Shown piece after piece: positions 23,580 through 34,554 of a stretch of DNA of 64,000 nt (the first letter of the stretch is position 1; each line of letters starts with the position of its first letter). The position numbers were made by a program, and so were the translations under genes. A model generated the notes under the pieces. It ran no database searches, had not been told where the DNA came from, and saw only the letters and a program-made list of their open reading frames with translations. The DNA comes from Paraspadella gotoi (Eukaryota; Chaetognatha): positions 21,173,020 through 21,237,019 of the forward strand of contig CM119268.1 in NCBI GenBank assembly GCA_051294375.1, written 5' to 3'.

Positions 23580-23613
<34 letters not shown>

Positions 23614-23960
23614 TGTCTCTTGATAATGACTTTTTCAAAAAAATGTTGGTGACACAAAAGGGAGGAAGAGAACGACGACGACGACAGCGACGAAAATGAG
23701 GTTCGAGAACGAAGCACTATGATTACGTGAATGACAACGACGACGACGACGACGATGACGACGACAAAAAAAACGAGGGAACAAAGAATGAAAAGCAAAA
23801 ACTAATAAGAGAACAAACAAACGCGGAATCATCAAAGGCACAATGACGAAGGCAACCAATTTTGCAGAAGGCGACTTCGATGTCGACTTTATATTGCGTT
23901 GCTCTTGGAATTTAGTGAATTGAAATTGAATTGGAATTGAGTGAATGGCATCACGGTATT

Positions 23961-24400
23961 GCAACGCGGTATTGCCAACCGGGCACTGCATCGCGGCATT
24001 GCAATACGGTTTTGCAAACCGGGCATTGCATTGCGGCATTGCAATACGGTTTTTCAAACCGGGCACTGCATCGCGGCATTGCAATACGGTTTTGCAAACC
24101 GGGCATTGCATCGCGGCATTGCAATACGGTTTTGCAAACCGGGCATTGCATCGCGGCATTGCAATACGGTTTTGCAAACCGGGCACTGCATCGCGGCTTT
24201 GCAATACAGTTTTGCAAACCGGGCACTGCATCGCGGCATTGCAATACAGTTTTGCAAACCGGGCATTGCATCGCGGCATTGCAATACGGTTTTTCAAACC
24301 GGGCACTGCATCGCGGCATTGCAATATGGTTTTGCAAACCGGGCACTGCATCGCGGCATTGCAATACGGTTTTGCAAACCGGGCACTGCATCACGACATT
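23961..24400 (+). repeat. 40-bp tandem array, open in all frames
   Basis: Eleven units in exact 40-base register (ten at 24001-24400, one diverged at 23961-24000, and a partial start at 23951). The unit is GCAATACGGTTTTGCAAACC followed by GGGCATTGCATCGCGGCATT, with few substitutions and no indels. Since 40 is not a multiple of 3, each frame passes through all three phases and repeats every 40 codons. None of the phases contains a stop on either strand. The array has internal dyads (TTGCAA, GCATTGCA, and CGCGGCATTGC paired with related complements). Protein-coding use is possible but unproven. Confidence 0.97.
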
Positions 24401-24469
24401 GCAATACGGAACAAAACTTCATCGACGGAATAAAAATCATTCGACGATCAGTTTTTCTGCGACGCAGAA

Positions 24470-24592
24470 GACGACGACAATTACGACGATGACAAGACGA
24501 TGACGACGACGATAATGAAGACGACGACAATGACGACAATTACGACGATGACAAGACGACGACGACGACGATAATGAAGACGACAGCGATGC
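24470..24592 (+). repeat. 60-bp GAC-rich tandem duplication
   Basis: GACAATTACGACGATGACAA occurs at about 24478 and 24538, each followed by GAC/ACG runs and GATAATGAAGACGAC. It directly follows the 40-bp array. Confidence 0.8.
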
Positions 24593-24625
24593 ACAATGAC
24601 GGTTTCCATGACATTTTGACAATGA

Positions 24626-24855
24626 TAAATAATGATGATAATTAAATCATTAAAAAAAAATATCGATGATAGTTATATCATTAAATGATAAATAAAGATG
24701 ATATTTAAATCATTAAATGATAAATAAAGATGATATTTAAATCAATAAATGATAAATAACGATGATATTTAAATGATTAAATGATAAATAAAAATGATAT
24801 TCAAATCATTAAATGATAAATAAAGATGATATTTAAATCATTAAATGATAAATTG
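24626..24855 (+). repeat. 32-bp AT-rich tandem array
   Basis: The unit is GATGATATTTAAATCATTAA plus ATGATAAATAAA, about seven copies, with the first two diverged. The core ATGATATTTAAATCAT is itself nearly palindromic. Confidence 0.9.
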
Positions 24856-24910
24856 AAATAAAAGTAGTATTATTACTCTGAAGGCCACACAACGCATAGG
24901 AAAAAATTGA

Positions 24911-25129
24911 TATAGAAACGACGTTAATGACGACAACAACAACAACAACGACAACAACAACGACAACCTGGACGACGTCCCCAACGAATTTACGAGCGAC
25001 GACAACAACGACGACAACAACGACGACAGCAACGACGACGACAACAACGACGACGACGCTGCTTTTGAAATTCTGAAGGTGAATCTTATGAATGAATATT
25101 GGCAGAGGAATGAGGAATGGGAACGAAAC

Positions 25130-25185
<56 letters not shown>

Positions 25186-25267
25186 CTGCGTGTTATACAA
25201 GGACAGAATGTGGAAGAGAAAAGTCTCTCGACGACCGGGGATGACGAAGAGAGAAATGATAGGATAA
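24911..25267 (+). CDS. Candidate Asp/Asn-rich ORF
   Basis: One frame is open for 118 codons between a TGA at 24908 and a stop at 25265-25267. Residues 1-55 are Asp/Asn-rich with an interruption NLDDVPNEFTSDD. Next come AAFEILKVNLMNEYWQRNEE, an Arg/Glu repeat encoded by the GA microsatellite (25137-25182), and FCVLYKDRMWKRKVSRRPG. It has no ATG near its start, so it would have to be an internal exon or part of a longer gene. The trinucleotide-encoded acidic part is low complexity, which limits confidence. The minus-strand frame is open too, but gives only Leu/Ser runs. No homology is recognised. Confidence 0.28.
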
Positions 25268-25877
25268 AGTATACCATTGTAGATTCTAAATATCCTATTT
25301 TTTCCCTTTCCTTTTCTCTTTATTCTGTTTTGTATTCCATTATTTTGTTCCACCGCTCGATGATAGGATGATATCTATCGTATATTGCGTTCTTTGGTGT
25401 GTTTTTGTTCGCTTATTTCCATGATTAATCATGCGAAAGGAGAAATAACACAACATTCGTGATTTTTTGTCAAAGCGCAAGTGTATTCACAAACTTGAGG
25501 ATGATGATGTATAGTTTGATGATGTATCGATTGGATATAGATAGATGAATATTATGTAGAAGATTTGATGATGATGGTGATGATGATGAAATTTGGTGTG
25601 TAGGTAATATAATTGTAATTTAAGTCAGAATTGGAATTTATAACAAGTTAATCTCCGCTATAAACATATCTAAAGTGAATGTATTAATCTGCAAATTTCT
25701 TAATAAGATTTTTATTAATTAGTTAGTCAATATCGACAAGAAAGAGAAGATATAAAAATAAAAAAACAAATCATGATTACATATTTAAAAATGACGTTCT
25801 CTTATTTTGAGTAAATTAAGGCCTAACAGAACATTTAATCTATTATTTTCCAAATAAGGTAATGAAACTTCTCTTTC

Positions 25878-26008
<131 letters not shown>

Positions 26009-26048
26009 CTTTTTTTCTTTCTTTATCTTTTTTTTTTTTATTTTTACA

Positions 26049-26122
26049 GAAACGCGGCAACCACTAAGAGTAGTAAAAAGTGGAAGTGTTCACATTTTAT
26101 AATAAAATATGTTGACGTTTAA
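26049..26122 (+). CDS. Candidate short terminal exon after poly(T)
   Basis: The poly(T) ends in TATTTTTACAG at 26048, a good 3' splice site. The only long frame in the following sequence reads NAATTKSSKKWKCSHFIIKY and stops at 26122. AATAAAATA, a poly(A)-signal match, overlaps its end (about 26100). No upstream partner exon is identified, and the peptide is not recognised. Confidence 0.27.
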
Positions 26123-26440
26123 TAGAATATTGCTCTTAGTCGATTGTTGTTTGCTGTGAAAAAATACCATTTCATGAAAATTTTCTGTAAACTGGTACGT
26201 AGTATCAAAGTAGAAAAATTCTTTGTCAAAAAAACAAGACTTCTTCTAAAATTTTGAAGAACAGCGGAAAAAAGAATGTAGTTTTAAAAAAAAATTAAAA
26301 AATTTATTTTAATTTTAGCTACTTATTCGCCCGTTTTTCTGAATTTATTGACTACTATTTTCCAGGTCGGGACATCAAACTGCCAAAGTCAAGTTGACAA
26401 TTTGATTTTGATTGTTTTTATTCCTGTTGACCCTTTTCAG

Positions 26441-26561
26441 ACATCCCGACTCTAAAATCTCCAGCGCGTTTGCCCGTGCCGTCCTCGTTGTCTAGAATAT
26501 TCAACAACGACACTACCATTTTCCCGGCCTGTAGAAGGACGAAGTCCACCGCCAGGAATCG
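26441..26561 (+). CDS. Candidate internal exon 1 of a three-exon chain
   Basis: 121 bases between an acceptor (GTTGACCCTTTTCAG, ending at 26440) and a donor (AATCG before GTAATC at 26562). Only one of three frames is open across it, reading IPTLKSPARLPVPSSLSRIF and NNDTTIFPACRRTKSTARN, with two leftover bases (CG) at the donor. That phase matches the next candidate exon. Ser/Pro/Arg-rich composition suggests a disordered, possibly regulatory region. No family is recognised. Confidence 0.45.
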
Positions 26562-26676
26562 GTAATCATTTGTGTTAGGGTTTTGGTTGATAAATGATTG
26601 GTAAAAATCATATTCCCTTATTTATTTACTGGTCTGTCCCTTTTGTTGTTTTTTTTTGACGCCGTCATGACGGCAG

Positions 26677-26712
26677 AGAGGACGCGCCGCCGCAAACTGA
26701 CCGCAAATTCGG
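26677..26712 (+). CDS. Candidate internal exon 2 of a three-exon chain
   Basis: 36 bases between ATGACGGCAG and the consensus donor GTAAGT at 26713. Continuing the phase of 26441-26561, it reads EDAPPQTDRKF with no stop, and it preserves the phase. The implied upstream intron is 115 bases. Alternative reading: an ATG at 26667 would give a first exon, MTAERTRRRKLTANS, to the same donor. Confidence 0.4.
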
Positions 26713-27049
26713 GTAAGTTAGATAGATCGCGAAGTTTTTGAAAAACGAGGCAATGCCCTTTTTCTCCCTTTCGCTTATAAAAATTACTTTTGAAAAATCT
26801 CAACACGATTACACACAATTATTATTAAATAATCATCGAGCAAAACGGCCCTCATGGAATTAATTTTTTTCAAACTGGGAGTGACTGTAATCAATATCCG
26901 GAATAAAAGCAGCCGTTAATGATTAAGGAGCAGTCCATTATTTTATCCTTGATTACTGTATAGAATTGCTCATTAAATCTATTTAAAATTTTCCTTGTTT
27001 GAGTTTTGTGAAGTTTTTAATTATTTCACTTTTTTGTCGGTCCGTGCAG

Positions 27050-27071
27050 TCCACGCCTAAGGGTCTTATCG
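27050..27071 (+). CDS. Candidate micro-exon 3 of a three-exon chain
   Basis: 22 bases between a T-rich acceptor (TTTTTTGTCGGTCCGTGCAG) and the consensus donor GTAAGC at 27072. In the phase left by exon 2 it reads PRLRVLS and ends exactly on a codon boundary. Very short exons are hard to prove by eye, and no later exon could be joined. Confidence 0.3.
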
Positions 27072-28635
27072 GTAAGCAACTTAAATCAATGTCAGAACAT
27101 CGAATTATGATATATTATGCAACCAAAAAAAAACTATTGTCCGTTCCCGTTTTGTCCGTCCTTTCCGTCCGTTAGCATTGGATTGGATGGAATTGGATTT
27201 TTGAATGAAAATTTTGGGTGGGTGTGGTGAAGGGGTGATTGAGCTAAATTTTATAGAAGTGTTTTCGATGGAAATCGAGCAATGGAAATAAGTAATATAT
27301 ATAAGTCATATTCTAGCTCTTTCTTATTTTTATTCAATGGATTTATTAATAAATGGGAATTGTCCAATGTGAAAATGAGTTTTTAAAAAAATGGGAAAAA
27401 AACCTGTTATTAATTGATCAAAGTGGGCTTTTTTTAATTAAATATCTTTTTAATTAAATAATTTTATTATCTGATTAAGGTGTTCTTACGCGCTAAAAAT
27501 GATATGATAGTGAACAGTTTCACACGTCATTTGATTATTGCTTTTCTTTTCTTTTTATATGAAAATAAAATGGAGTTGTATTATTATTTATAATAAAAAA
27601 TGAGGTACCCGTCTTTTTGTGAGCTTTTTTGTACCGCGTTCGAATTTCATGAAATTTGTCATTTAGAGAGTTTAGATGACAATATAAATTGGAAACTATC
27701 GAGGCGAAATTTTTGATTTTCAACCCCTGACAGACAAGAAAAATTTTTTTAGTAGTCCTCAGGTTGCATTGAAGTTTTAATTTAAACATAAAAAATATTT
27801 TAGAACAAAAATTGATAAATTTTTCAATAATTAAGCATGGTTTTAAGTTCAATCGTTTTACTTCCAATTTTTTGCTCAAATTATTCCAAATCATAGAGTG
27901 AACCGCTTGATGTTCATGAAGCTGAAAATTAAGAATAAGCTAATATTTTTGAGGGTAAAATAAATCGTTAAATAAACGTCTATGCACTTGATCAAAACAA
28001 ATAACTGGAAATTTTTTTTTGAAAAAAGTGAAAGGCATCCGGGACCCCCAAATATGCGGCCTGCAGGGGTGCAAATTATAAATTTTGGTCCAGTAGTTTT
28101 TTTCGGAACGTGTTTTGCTGGTCACAAGAAAGGGGTACCCCGTCATTTTATAATATGAAGACTTCTGTAATCAATCTAAACCAATTCTCAATCAAAATTA
28201 AATAATAAATTATTCCAATTTAAATAATTAATTTAATTAATTTAATTCATTTAATTAAACTTATCAGTCGATATAAATCAATGCAACAAAAATTATTCAT
28301 CAAACAATTAATCAATGTTAACATTCGTCGTCGTCGCCATCTCGTCGACGTTTGCTGCTTTTCTTTGTGGTTAATAAACCTGACAAAAAAGAACCTAAAA
28401 AACAAGATTTGAAGCAAACAACTGATAGAATAATTATTTTTAATATTAAATAAATTGATTAATTAATTACTGTATATGACGTGGGCAGATCCGGCATGTT
28501 TGCGCTTCACTTTTTTTTTTTTTTTTTAGCGCCTAGAACGCTTTTTTTCCATTCCCTGGAACGTTCGCTTTCTGCCTAATTTTTATTCTATTCAAACATT
28601 AGTATGCAAAGATTTCATTATAACTTTTTTCGGTC

Positions 28636-28942
28636 CTTTATCTGTTTTGTGCCCACAGCCTTACCTCCTTCTAATATTTTCTATGATTGTCTATCTCCGA
28701 TCAAGGAGGTATTAATAAATCCGCATGAAAACTTGAATCCCCTTCGGGTCTTCTCTGCCCGCGTAGTCCTCAAGCGTGTGGCCACTAGTGCCACAAACTT
28801 TTTTGAAAAACAACTGGGCGTCGATTCGTGGCCTCTTCCTTTTTTCCAGATCTTCATATATTAATATTGTTGTTTTCTTCGTTTCGTTGGTGCTTACTGT
28901 TTTTTGCAACGACGTTCGCGTCGTAAAGTGACTTGCGCTCAT
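28636..28942. other. Coding-like stretch, strand unresolved
   Basis: On the plus strand an acceptor (CTGTTTTGTGCCCACAG) opens a frame reading LPPSNIFYDCLSPIKE, followed by INPHENLNPLRVFSARVVLK, to a stop at 28864. On the minus strand an ATG at 28942 starts a 76-codon frame, MSASHFTTRTSLQKTVSTNE, ending at 28712, which also looks protein-like. Only one can be real. The plus strand agrees in direction with the exons at 26.4-27.1 kb. Neither product is recognised. 29000-29980 shows no gene beyond a 28-codon ATG frame at 29081. Confidence 0.3.
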
Positions 28943-29982
28943 GTCGATTTTATCGTAGTTTTTTTTTCTTGATTTTTTAATTTATACTATTTTTTTGTTT
29001 GTTGCAAATCAATTGATATCTAATGATTAATCATTTAATGAGAGAGATAATCGTTTGCAATATCGTTATTATGGTATATAATGGCGTTACCATTTACCCG
29101 GCCACCGCCAGTTATCTATGGCGTGTGTCGAAATTTTTTTAGACAAAAACTTTCTTACCGCCACTAAGAAAGAAATCTTTTAAAATAGGCTTTGTAGATT
29201 ACTTTGATATGCCGCATTTGGCTATTTCTTAACCCTGGGTTGATTATCATTATTTTAAGGCTTCTCTCTTCAAACGTATTATATAGCGCAAGTAAAGTCA
29301 GAATTTTCTTTAGGATTTTAAAATAAAAAAAATTTCTTTTAAAATTGGGGTTTTGAAATAATTTTTTTACGTGTTTCGAAGTAAAAACCACACAATTTCG
29401 ATTTAAATATCGAAAAAACAAGTTAAATAGCTGCAATTTTTAATTTTTTTTTAAGCGCGATACAATCTTTTTTTTAATAATTTTTAGAAAGAAAATTGTA
29501 GCAATAGCATTATGTTGCATGAAAATACTATCCCTTTTTAGATCTTAAAAGTTTTTGCCTTTGCCTTCTGTATCTGATGTTGCACAATTCTAATTGGGTG
29601 ATTAAGATTGTTATTATTTTTTAGAAAATAAAGTGTTGTTTTTAATTTAAATCAATGTTTTATTCCATACTATGAAAGCATAGATTTAAAAACAGTAAGC
29701 TTGTTGCGATAGAACAAAAACAACGTTTGTAAGCAATTCTTTATTATTCAAGGCATAAAAATTTAAATGTAACAAATGGTTGAGGGCGGTAGTCCAAGCC
29801 TAAGCAGTTAATCGAAAACGAGCCCACGTCTTAAAATGACATCACCGTTCTTCTCATTCTCCTGCATAAGAACGAACCAGGAAGTTTGAGTGCTTCCAAT
29901 AGGCGGTCATTGCGCATCCAAGGGGTTCGAGGTCGAGACACCGTCGGAGTGCAGATCTAACATCGTTCGCTTTGCCCCTTTC

Positions 29983-30234
29983 TTAACAGCTTTCTAATGA
30001 TCTGGTCCGCCGCGGCGGTCCGCCGCACTTGCCTTCCTTGTTGTTGGGCTCTTCGCTGTTAATCCCGAGTTCTGCCGCCGAGTTCGCCGCCAGCGGCAAC
30101 GGATGTCGTTTTGTCGCATCGGCAACGGCGCGCAATGAGCAGAGAGCGACAAGTGTCACGAGTTTTGCTTCGAGTCTTTGTCGTGTTTCGCTTCTACAGA
30201 TGACATCTCCGGCATCGGCAAACCCAATGTGCAA
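29983..30234 (-). CDS. Candidate ORF, unrecognised
   Basis: 83 codons in an island (29930-30240) much richer in G+C and CpG than its flanks. The reading includes ETRQRLEAKLVTLVALCSLR and LAANSAAELGINSEEPNNKE. The plus strand is open for 69 codons over the same bases (Ser/Ala-rich), so the strand is not certain. No motif is recognised. The island could also be a CpG-rich promoter or first exon. Confidence 0.25.
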   Translation of the reverse strand: MHIGFADAGDVICRSETRQRLEAKLVTLVALCSLRAVADATKRHPLPLAANSAAELGINSEEPNNKEGKCGGPPRRTRSLESC

Positions 30235-30645
30235 ATAGAGAGGCGAGTTTTTTTTTTGCGCATGAAATTTTTCTCCTTTTTTTCGAAAATCCTAAAGCAT
30301 CGTAGTTAGGGCAGGCAGGGGCACGCGCAGCTCCATATCTCAGCGCCCATTGGAATTCGTACTCCGGTGACGCGCCGTAAGCAGTGGTTTGGCACCAGGT
30401 TAATAGCTCGGCCAGCTAGGCACCGAAGGACCAGATTGTCGATTGGGGTGTGGGCCAGTGTTTCTAATTCAGAATAAACTTCAGGAGGCTCGGGTAGAAA
30501 CCGGGAAAACTGGATGTGAAGTTATAGGTGGCTGGTGGTAGTGGAGGTTTGAGGCTCCAAAGTCATGACTTTTCAAGTCCACGGCCATTCGGACTTTTGT
30601 AAGATAAAGAATCACACTCTCTGTTTTTCTTTCTTTTTCATGCAG

Positions 30646-30690
30646 TTAGAAGTGACGCTCCCCTTCTTGTCTAATAAACAGATTCCAGAG
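30646..30690 (+). CDS. Possible 45-base micro-exon
   Basis: It lies between TCTTTCTTTTTCATGCAG and the donor GTAAGC at 30691. Only one frame is open, LEVTLPFLSNKQIPE, exactly 15 codons. It does not join in phase with the coding-like DNA that follows at 30794 (one base off), and its strand is opposite to the better frame there. Confidence 0.2.
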
Positions 30691-30818
30691 GTAAGCGAAT
30701 AGAGAGAATTTATCGTTTTAATTAGGTTTAATAATGTCGGGTCAACGAAATTCTAACTTATCGTATATTAAAACTCCTGAAAACTTACTTTAGGAGACGT
30801 TTTTCCCGAGCTTGAGGT

Positions 30819-31223
30819 CTATTTCCAGTGGACGACCTCAGATTGGAGTGTAAAAATCGTAGACTTCCAAAAAATCCTGTAAGCCATTTGGCGAACGAAT
30901 GGGATTGGGAAGTCCTCGAAAAAATCGCTGCGCTTGGGAGTGGTGAGCAGCTTGTAGAGGTTGAAAGGAGAGAAGTTCGAAAAACGATGAACCGCGTGGC
31001 CTTCGGAAGTAAGCCATCCCCGTGCATTTTTTACCGGGACGATGTCGCTCGTCATGAGGAATCCATTATTTCGCACAACCTTTTTTAAGTGGGATGTGGA
31101 TTTCCACGCTTTACTTCTGATTTTTTCATCTTCTTTGGTTTTGGGCGCAAAAATCTTGAGGGCGACGGCGAACGGCACTCTTTTGGTCGTAGGCATTCGA
31201 GAATGACTGAAGCTGCCTTTTCC
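30819..31223 (-). CDS. Candidate exon, unrecognised basic protein
   Basis: Uninterrupted minus-strand frame after a possible acceptor (CCTTGTATTTAG). It reads GKGSFSHSRMPTTKRVPFAV, then FAPKTKEDEKIRSKAWKSTS, ending SEVVHWK with a stop at 30819. The internal ATG gives 125 residues. The plus strand also looks protein-like, with DVFPELEVYFQWTTSDW at 30796 and MSLVMRNPLFRTTFF at 31042, but needs frameshifts to be continuous, which is why minus is preferred. No family is recognised. Confidence 0.33.
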   Translation of the reverse strand, partial: GKGSFSHSRMPTTKRVPFAVALKIFAPKTKEDEKIRSKAWKSTSHLKKVVRNNGFLMTSDIVPVKNARGWLTSEGHAVHRFSNFSPFNLYKLLTTPKRSDFFEDFPIPFVRQMAYRIFWKSTIFTLQSEVVHWK

Positions 31224-31314
31224 CTAAATACAAGGCCACATACTTGAAATCACAATGGAAAAGTAAAAGTGGTAATCGACAATTACTTTTAACTTGGTAT
31301 TAGAAAGTATAAAT

Positions 31315-31975
31315 CTAAGATTTTAAAGTAAAAAATGATTTATTTATTACAAGAGTTTGAAGTGCATTTAAAAGTAATAGGACCCTGTTATTTTCGCAGG
31401 GCGTAACATTTCTAAAAATTTCAACCCTCATTTCGATACCCAAACTTTTACCCACGCTTCCATAGCCTTCGTATCTGTAAAGAATATTGGTCCGCCGCGA
31501 ATCAGATACTTGTAGAAACTCCGGGGTAATCGCAAACTGGGTGGTTAGGCATTCCTTGGCCAAAAAGTGGGTGTACTAAACTTTCTTGAGTCGTGGAGCT
31601 CCCGAGAAAGTAGATTTTGGCATGGAGAAATCCTCGATCTCCTCGATCTCGTAAGGGTCAGGTTGGTAGGAAAAGAATCGGTACGCTAAAGGAAAGCCCC
31701 GCTGGCAGAAGTTCGAGAACGAACCGCGGTCGGAAGTCGCCCGGGAGATGGCAGTGGGAAGAAGTCCCGATGATGTGGCAGCTGGGACGATTGTTCGCTC
31801 CGCAATTATTTTCTGGCGAAATTTCGGGCGAAGAAGAAAAGAGCCGCCTCGCAGTTGCTTGACGGGGTTGGACGATCGATTTCTTCCAGTCGCCCTCCGA
31901 GGACGTATCCTTATCCGTTGGTTCGGGGCTTTGGGGTTGCTCATATCATTGTTCTTCGACTGCGATATGTGGCGA
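31315..31975 (-). pseudogene. Coding-like frame with one in-frame TAG
   Basis: From an ATG at 31944 (frame open from about 31975) the minus strand reads MSNPKAPNQRIRIRPRRATG, then FSYQPDPYEIEEIEDFSMPK, to a TAG at 31576-31578. The same frame then continues LAKECLTTQFAITPEFLQVS and YRYEGYGSVGKSLGIEMRVE to 31315. Both halves look coding, so the TAG is either a disabling mutation, a sequencing error, or an intron boundary I cannot see. A second minus frame between about 31930 and 31690 is also open (GDWKKSIVQPRQATARRLFS), hinting at a frameshift. It lies just upstream, in the same direction, of 30819-31223. Confidence 0.33.
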
Positions 31976-33352
31976 AGGAGTTATTTTTGGAAGTTTTGTT
32001 TTAGATTGAGAAGGAATTGTATCGAAACAAATACGCTAAAAAAAAATTCCGTGGTTGATTAATATAACGTTTTTGATTTGAAAAAAGAAACTGTCTGGAC
32101 AATTACTTTTTTTTGTGTCCGAAGAAATTTGGACGATGTTGAAACATTAGAAAATGGAAAAAACGATTTAAACGGAGAAAAGCAGACCGTCTTTATATGG
32201 GTTTTTGGTTCGTCTTGTCGCCATTTTTAGAAAACTGGCTTTCGTTTCGTTTTCCATCAATATCGTCTGCAAAACTTCATTATCATCTTCCGCTTCAGTT
32301 TATTGTCCTTTTCTTTTTGCCTTAATGCAATTATACAATGTTGCTAATGCCTTTTTTCATTCAGTCAGGCTTCGGTTTTTTCTTCTTGATATTGACCGTC
32401 TATATTTAATGTAGCGGCCCCGAAATGAAGTGTCAGTGTCCCCAGTATTATGGATAGTAATTATGGAGAGAAAGGAATAAACAAAACAGAATGTAGATAG
32501 ATGTCTAACAAATAAAGTAACGTAACTAATACAAACGTCCCGCGCACGCTTATGGTTTCACCATTGAAAGAATTTAGTGAGTAATTGTATTGAAGTATTA
32601 ATAAAGTATATAAGATGAGAGGATTCCATTAAGCTTTTTTCATCAAAGTTGTATCTATTCTTACAATATCTTTTCTTTTTGTTCTCGCGTCTCTCGTTTT
32701 CCTTACCTGTTTGCTTTCCTGGGCTTCTCTTCTCGAAGTAGATATTTCAAAATCAATTTCTTGTTCCGGCATGACTCATGAGTTCTTTCGAAAAGGTCGA
32801 CCAGACAGCGAAAGCCCAAAGGGTATTGTTTCCCCACTTTCTCAAATCATTAAAGCAAGACTTTCACATTAATTATCAATTACGAAAGTCTTCTTTTCTT
32901 CCTTTATTTTGTCTGTCTTTCTTCGAGGTCGGAGACAAAAGAAAACACATCAAAAGAATCGCCCACTTTAACAACTATTTTCAAAATTTAAGAAATACAC
33001 TGTTATGAACGAGTAGAAAATCCTTGGAATTCTATTATTTCAAAAATAATTTTATTAACAAAGATAAAAAAACAAATAAACAGCAGTATGTCGCACAATC
33101 AATACCTATAATTTTATATAAAGTACAACAAAAGTTCCAAGAAAAATGTATCAACAATTGGGGCGGAAAAAGAAAAAAAAAGAAACGAGGGGNNNNNNNN
33201 NNNNNNNNNNNNNNNNNAAAAATGGAGGAAAGGGGAAGATGATAAAAAAAAGGTAGGAAAAGATAATTTTTAAAATCGTTTAGTAATGAAGAGACGATTT
33301 ACTGAAATCACCAGCTGACGTCGATTTCACGAATATTTATATTAATAATATA

Positions 33353-33406
33353 TTACTATACTATACTATACTATAATACTATACTATACTATACTATGCT
33401 ATATAT
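33353..33406. repeat. (CTATA)n array
   Basis: Pentanucleotide ACTAT/ATACT repeats in otherwise featureless AT-rich DNA (32420-33660). Confidence 0.88.
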
Positions 33407-33960
33407 TACTTTTCCCAAAAAAAGTATGCCTAATAGTGATGAAGAACGAATTTAAACGATGGAACAAAAATGATACACGTGAAAAAAAAACAAAAAAAAA
33501 ACAGGTTTTATAATAGATACCAAAATTATAATGATTAAAAATGTTTTTCCATTAAGTTGTAAAAGTAACATTTAAATGTAACTAGAACAACATCGACAAC
33601 GAAAATGACAACGACGGATTTTAAGGCGAAGGAAAAATTGGGGTAACACATCTCCGCTGAATANNNNNNNNNNNNNNNNNNNNNNNNNNNNNNNNNNNNN
33701 NNNNNNNNNNNNNNNNNNNNNNNNNNNNNNNNNNNNNNNNNNNNNNNNNNNNNNNNNNNNNNNNNNNNNNNNNNNNNNNNNNNNNNNNNNNNNNNNNNNN
33801 NNNNNNNNNNNNNNNNNNNNNNNNNNNNNNNNNNNNNNNNNNNNNNNNNNNNNNNNNNNNNNNNNNNNNNNNNNNNNNNNNNNNNNNNNNNNNNNNNNNN
33901 NNNNNNNNTCACTATATTTTTGCAGAATAAAAAACAGAATAAACAAATCCAAAAATGGCT

Positions 33961-34081
33961 GCGCGAAAGTAGGAGTGAGAGAGGGAAAGCGAGAGAAAAC
34001 TATATAGAGAGAAAGCGAGAGAAAACTATATAGAGAGAGAGCGAGAGAGAGAAAGTTAGCTGCAGAGAGAGTCAGAGAGAG
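33961..34081. repeat. GA-rich imperfect repeat
   Basis: Contains a 30-base duplication (GAGCGAGAGAAAACTATATAGAGAGA type, at about 33987 and 34014). It leads to the CT microsatellite gap at 34159-34339. Confidence 0.8.
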
Positions 34082-34479
34082 ATGTCCAGGTGTCGTCGCT
34101 ACGAGGCGTTCCTGTCTTCCCGCACGGAAGACACACAAACCAAAGTCCTCTCTCTCTCNNNNNNNNNNNNNNNNNNNNNNNNNNNNNNNNNNNNNNNNNN
34201 NNNNNNNNNNNNNNNNNNNNNNNNNNNNNNNNNNNNNNNNNNNNNNNNNNNNNNNNNNNNNNNNNNNNNNNNNNNNNNNNNNNNNNNNNNNNNNNNNNNN
34301 NNNNNNNNNNNNNNNNNNNNNNNNNNNNNNNNNNNNNNNTCTCTCTCTCCCTAACTTTTCTATTTTCGTCTGCAAAAAAGGTCGATTGTCCGACAAAAAG
34401 CTCTTTTTTTAACTTCTTTATCTCTTCACTTGTTTTCATTCTTTTTTCTTTCTTTCATTACTTCATTTTTTCTTCCTTC

Positions 34480-34490
34480 CTTTCTTTTTT

Positions 34491-34554
<64 letters not shown>

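Noticed and set aside
23635-24351. 238-codon minus-strand frame through the 40-bp array as a definite gene
   Set aside because: All six frames are open in the array, so openness is not evidence. The non-array part (GAC/CGT runs and a Phe/Val-rich end) does not look coding.
29890-29980. tRNA-like B-box GGTTCGAGGTC near 29926
   Set aside because: No convincing A box at tRNA spacing and no T-arm stem; treated as chance.
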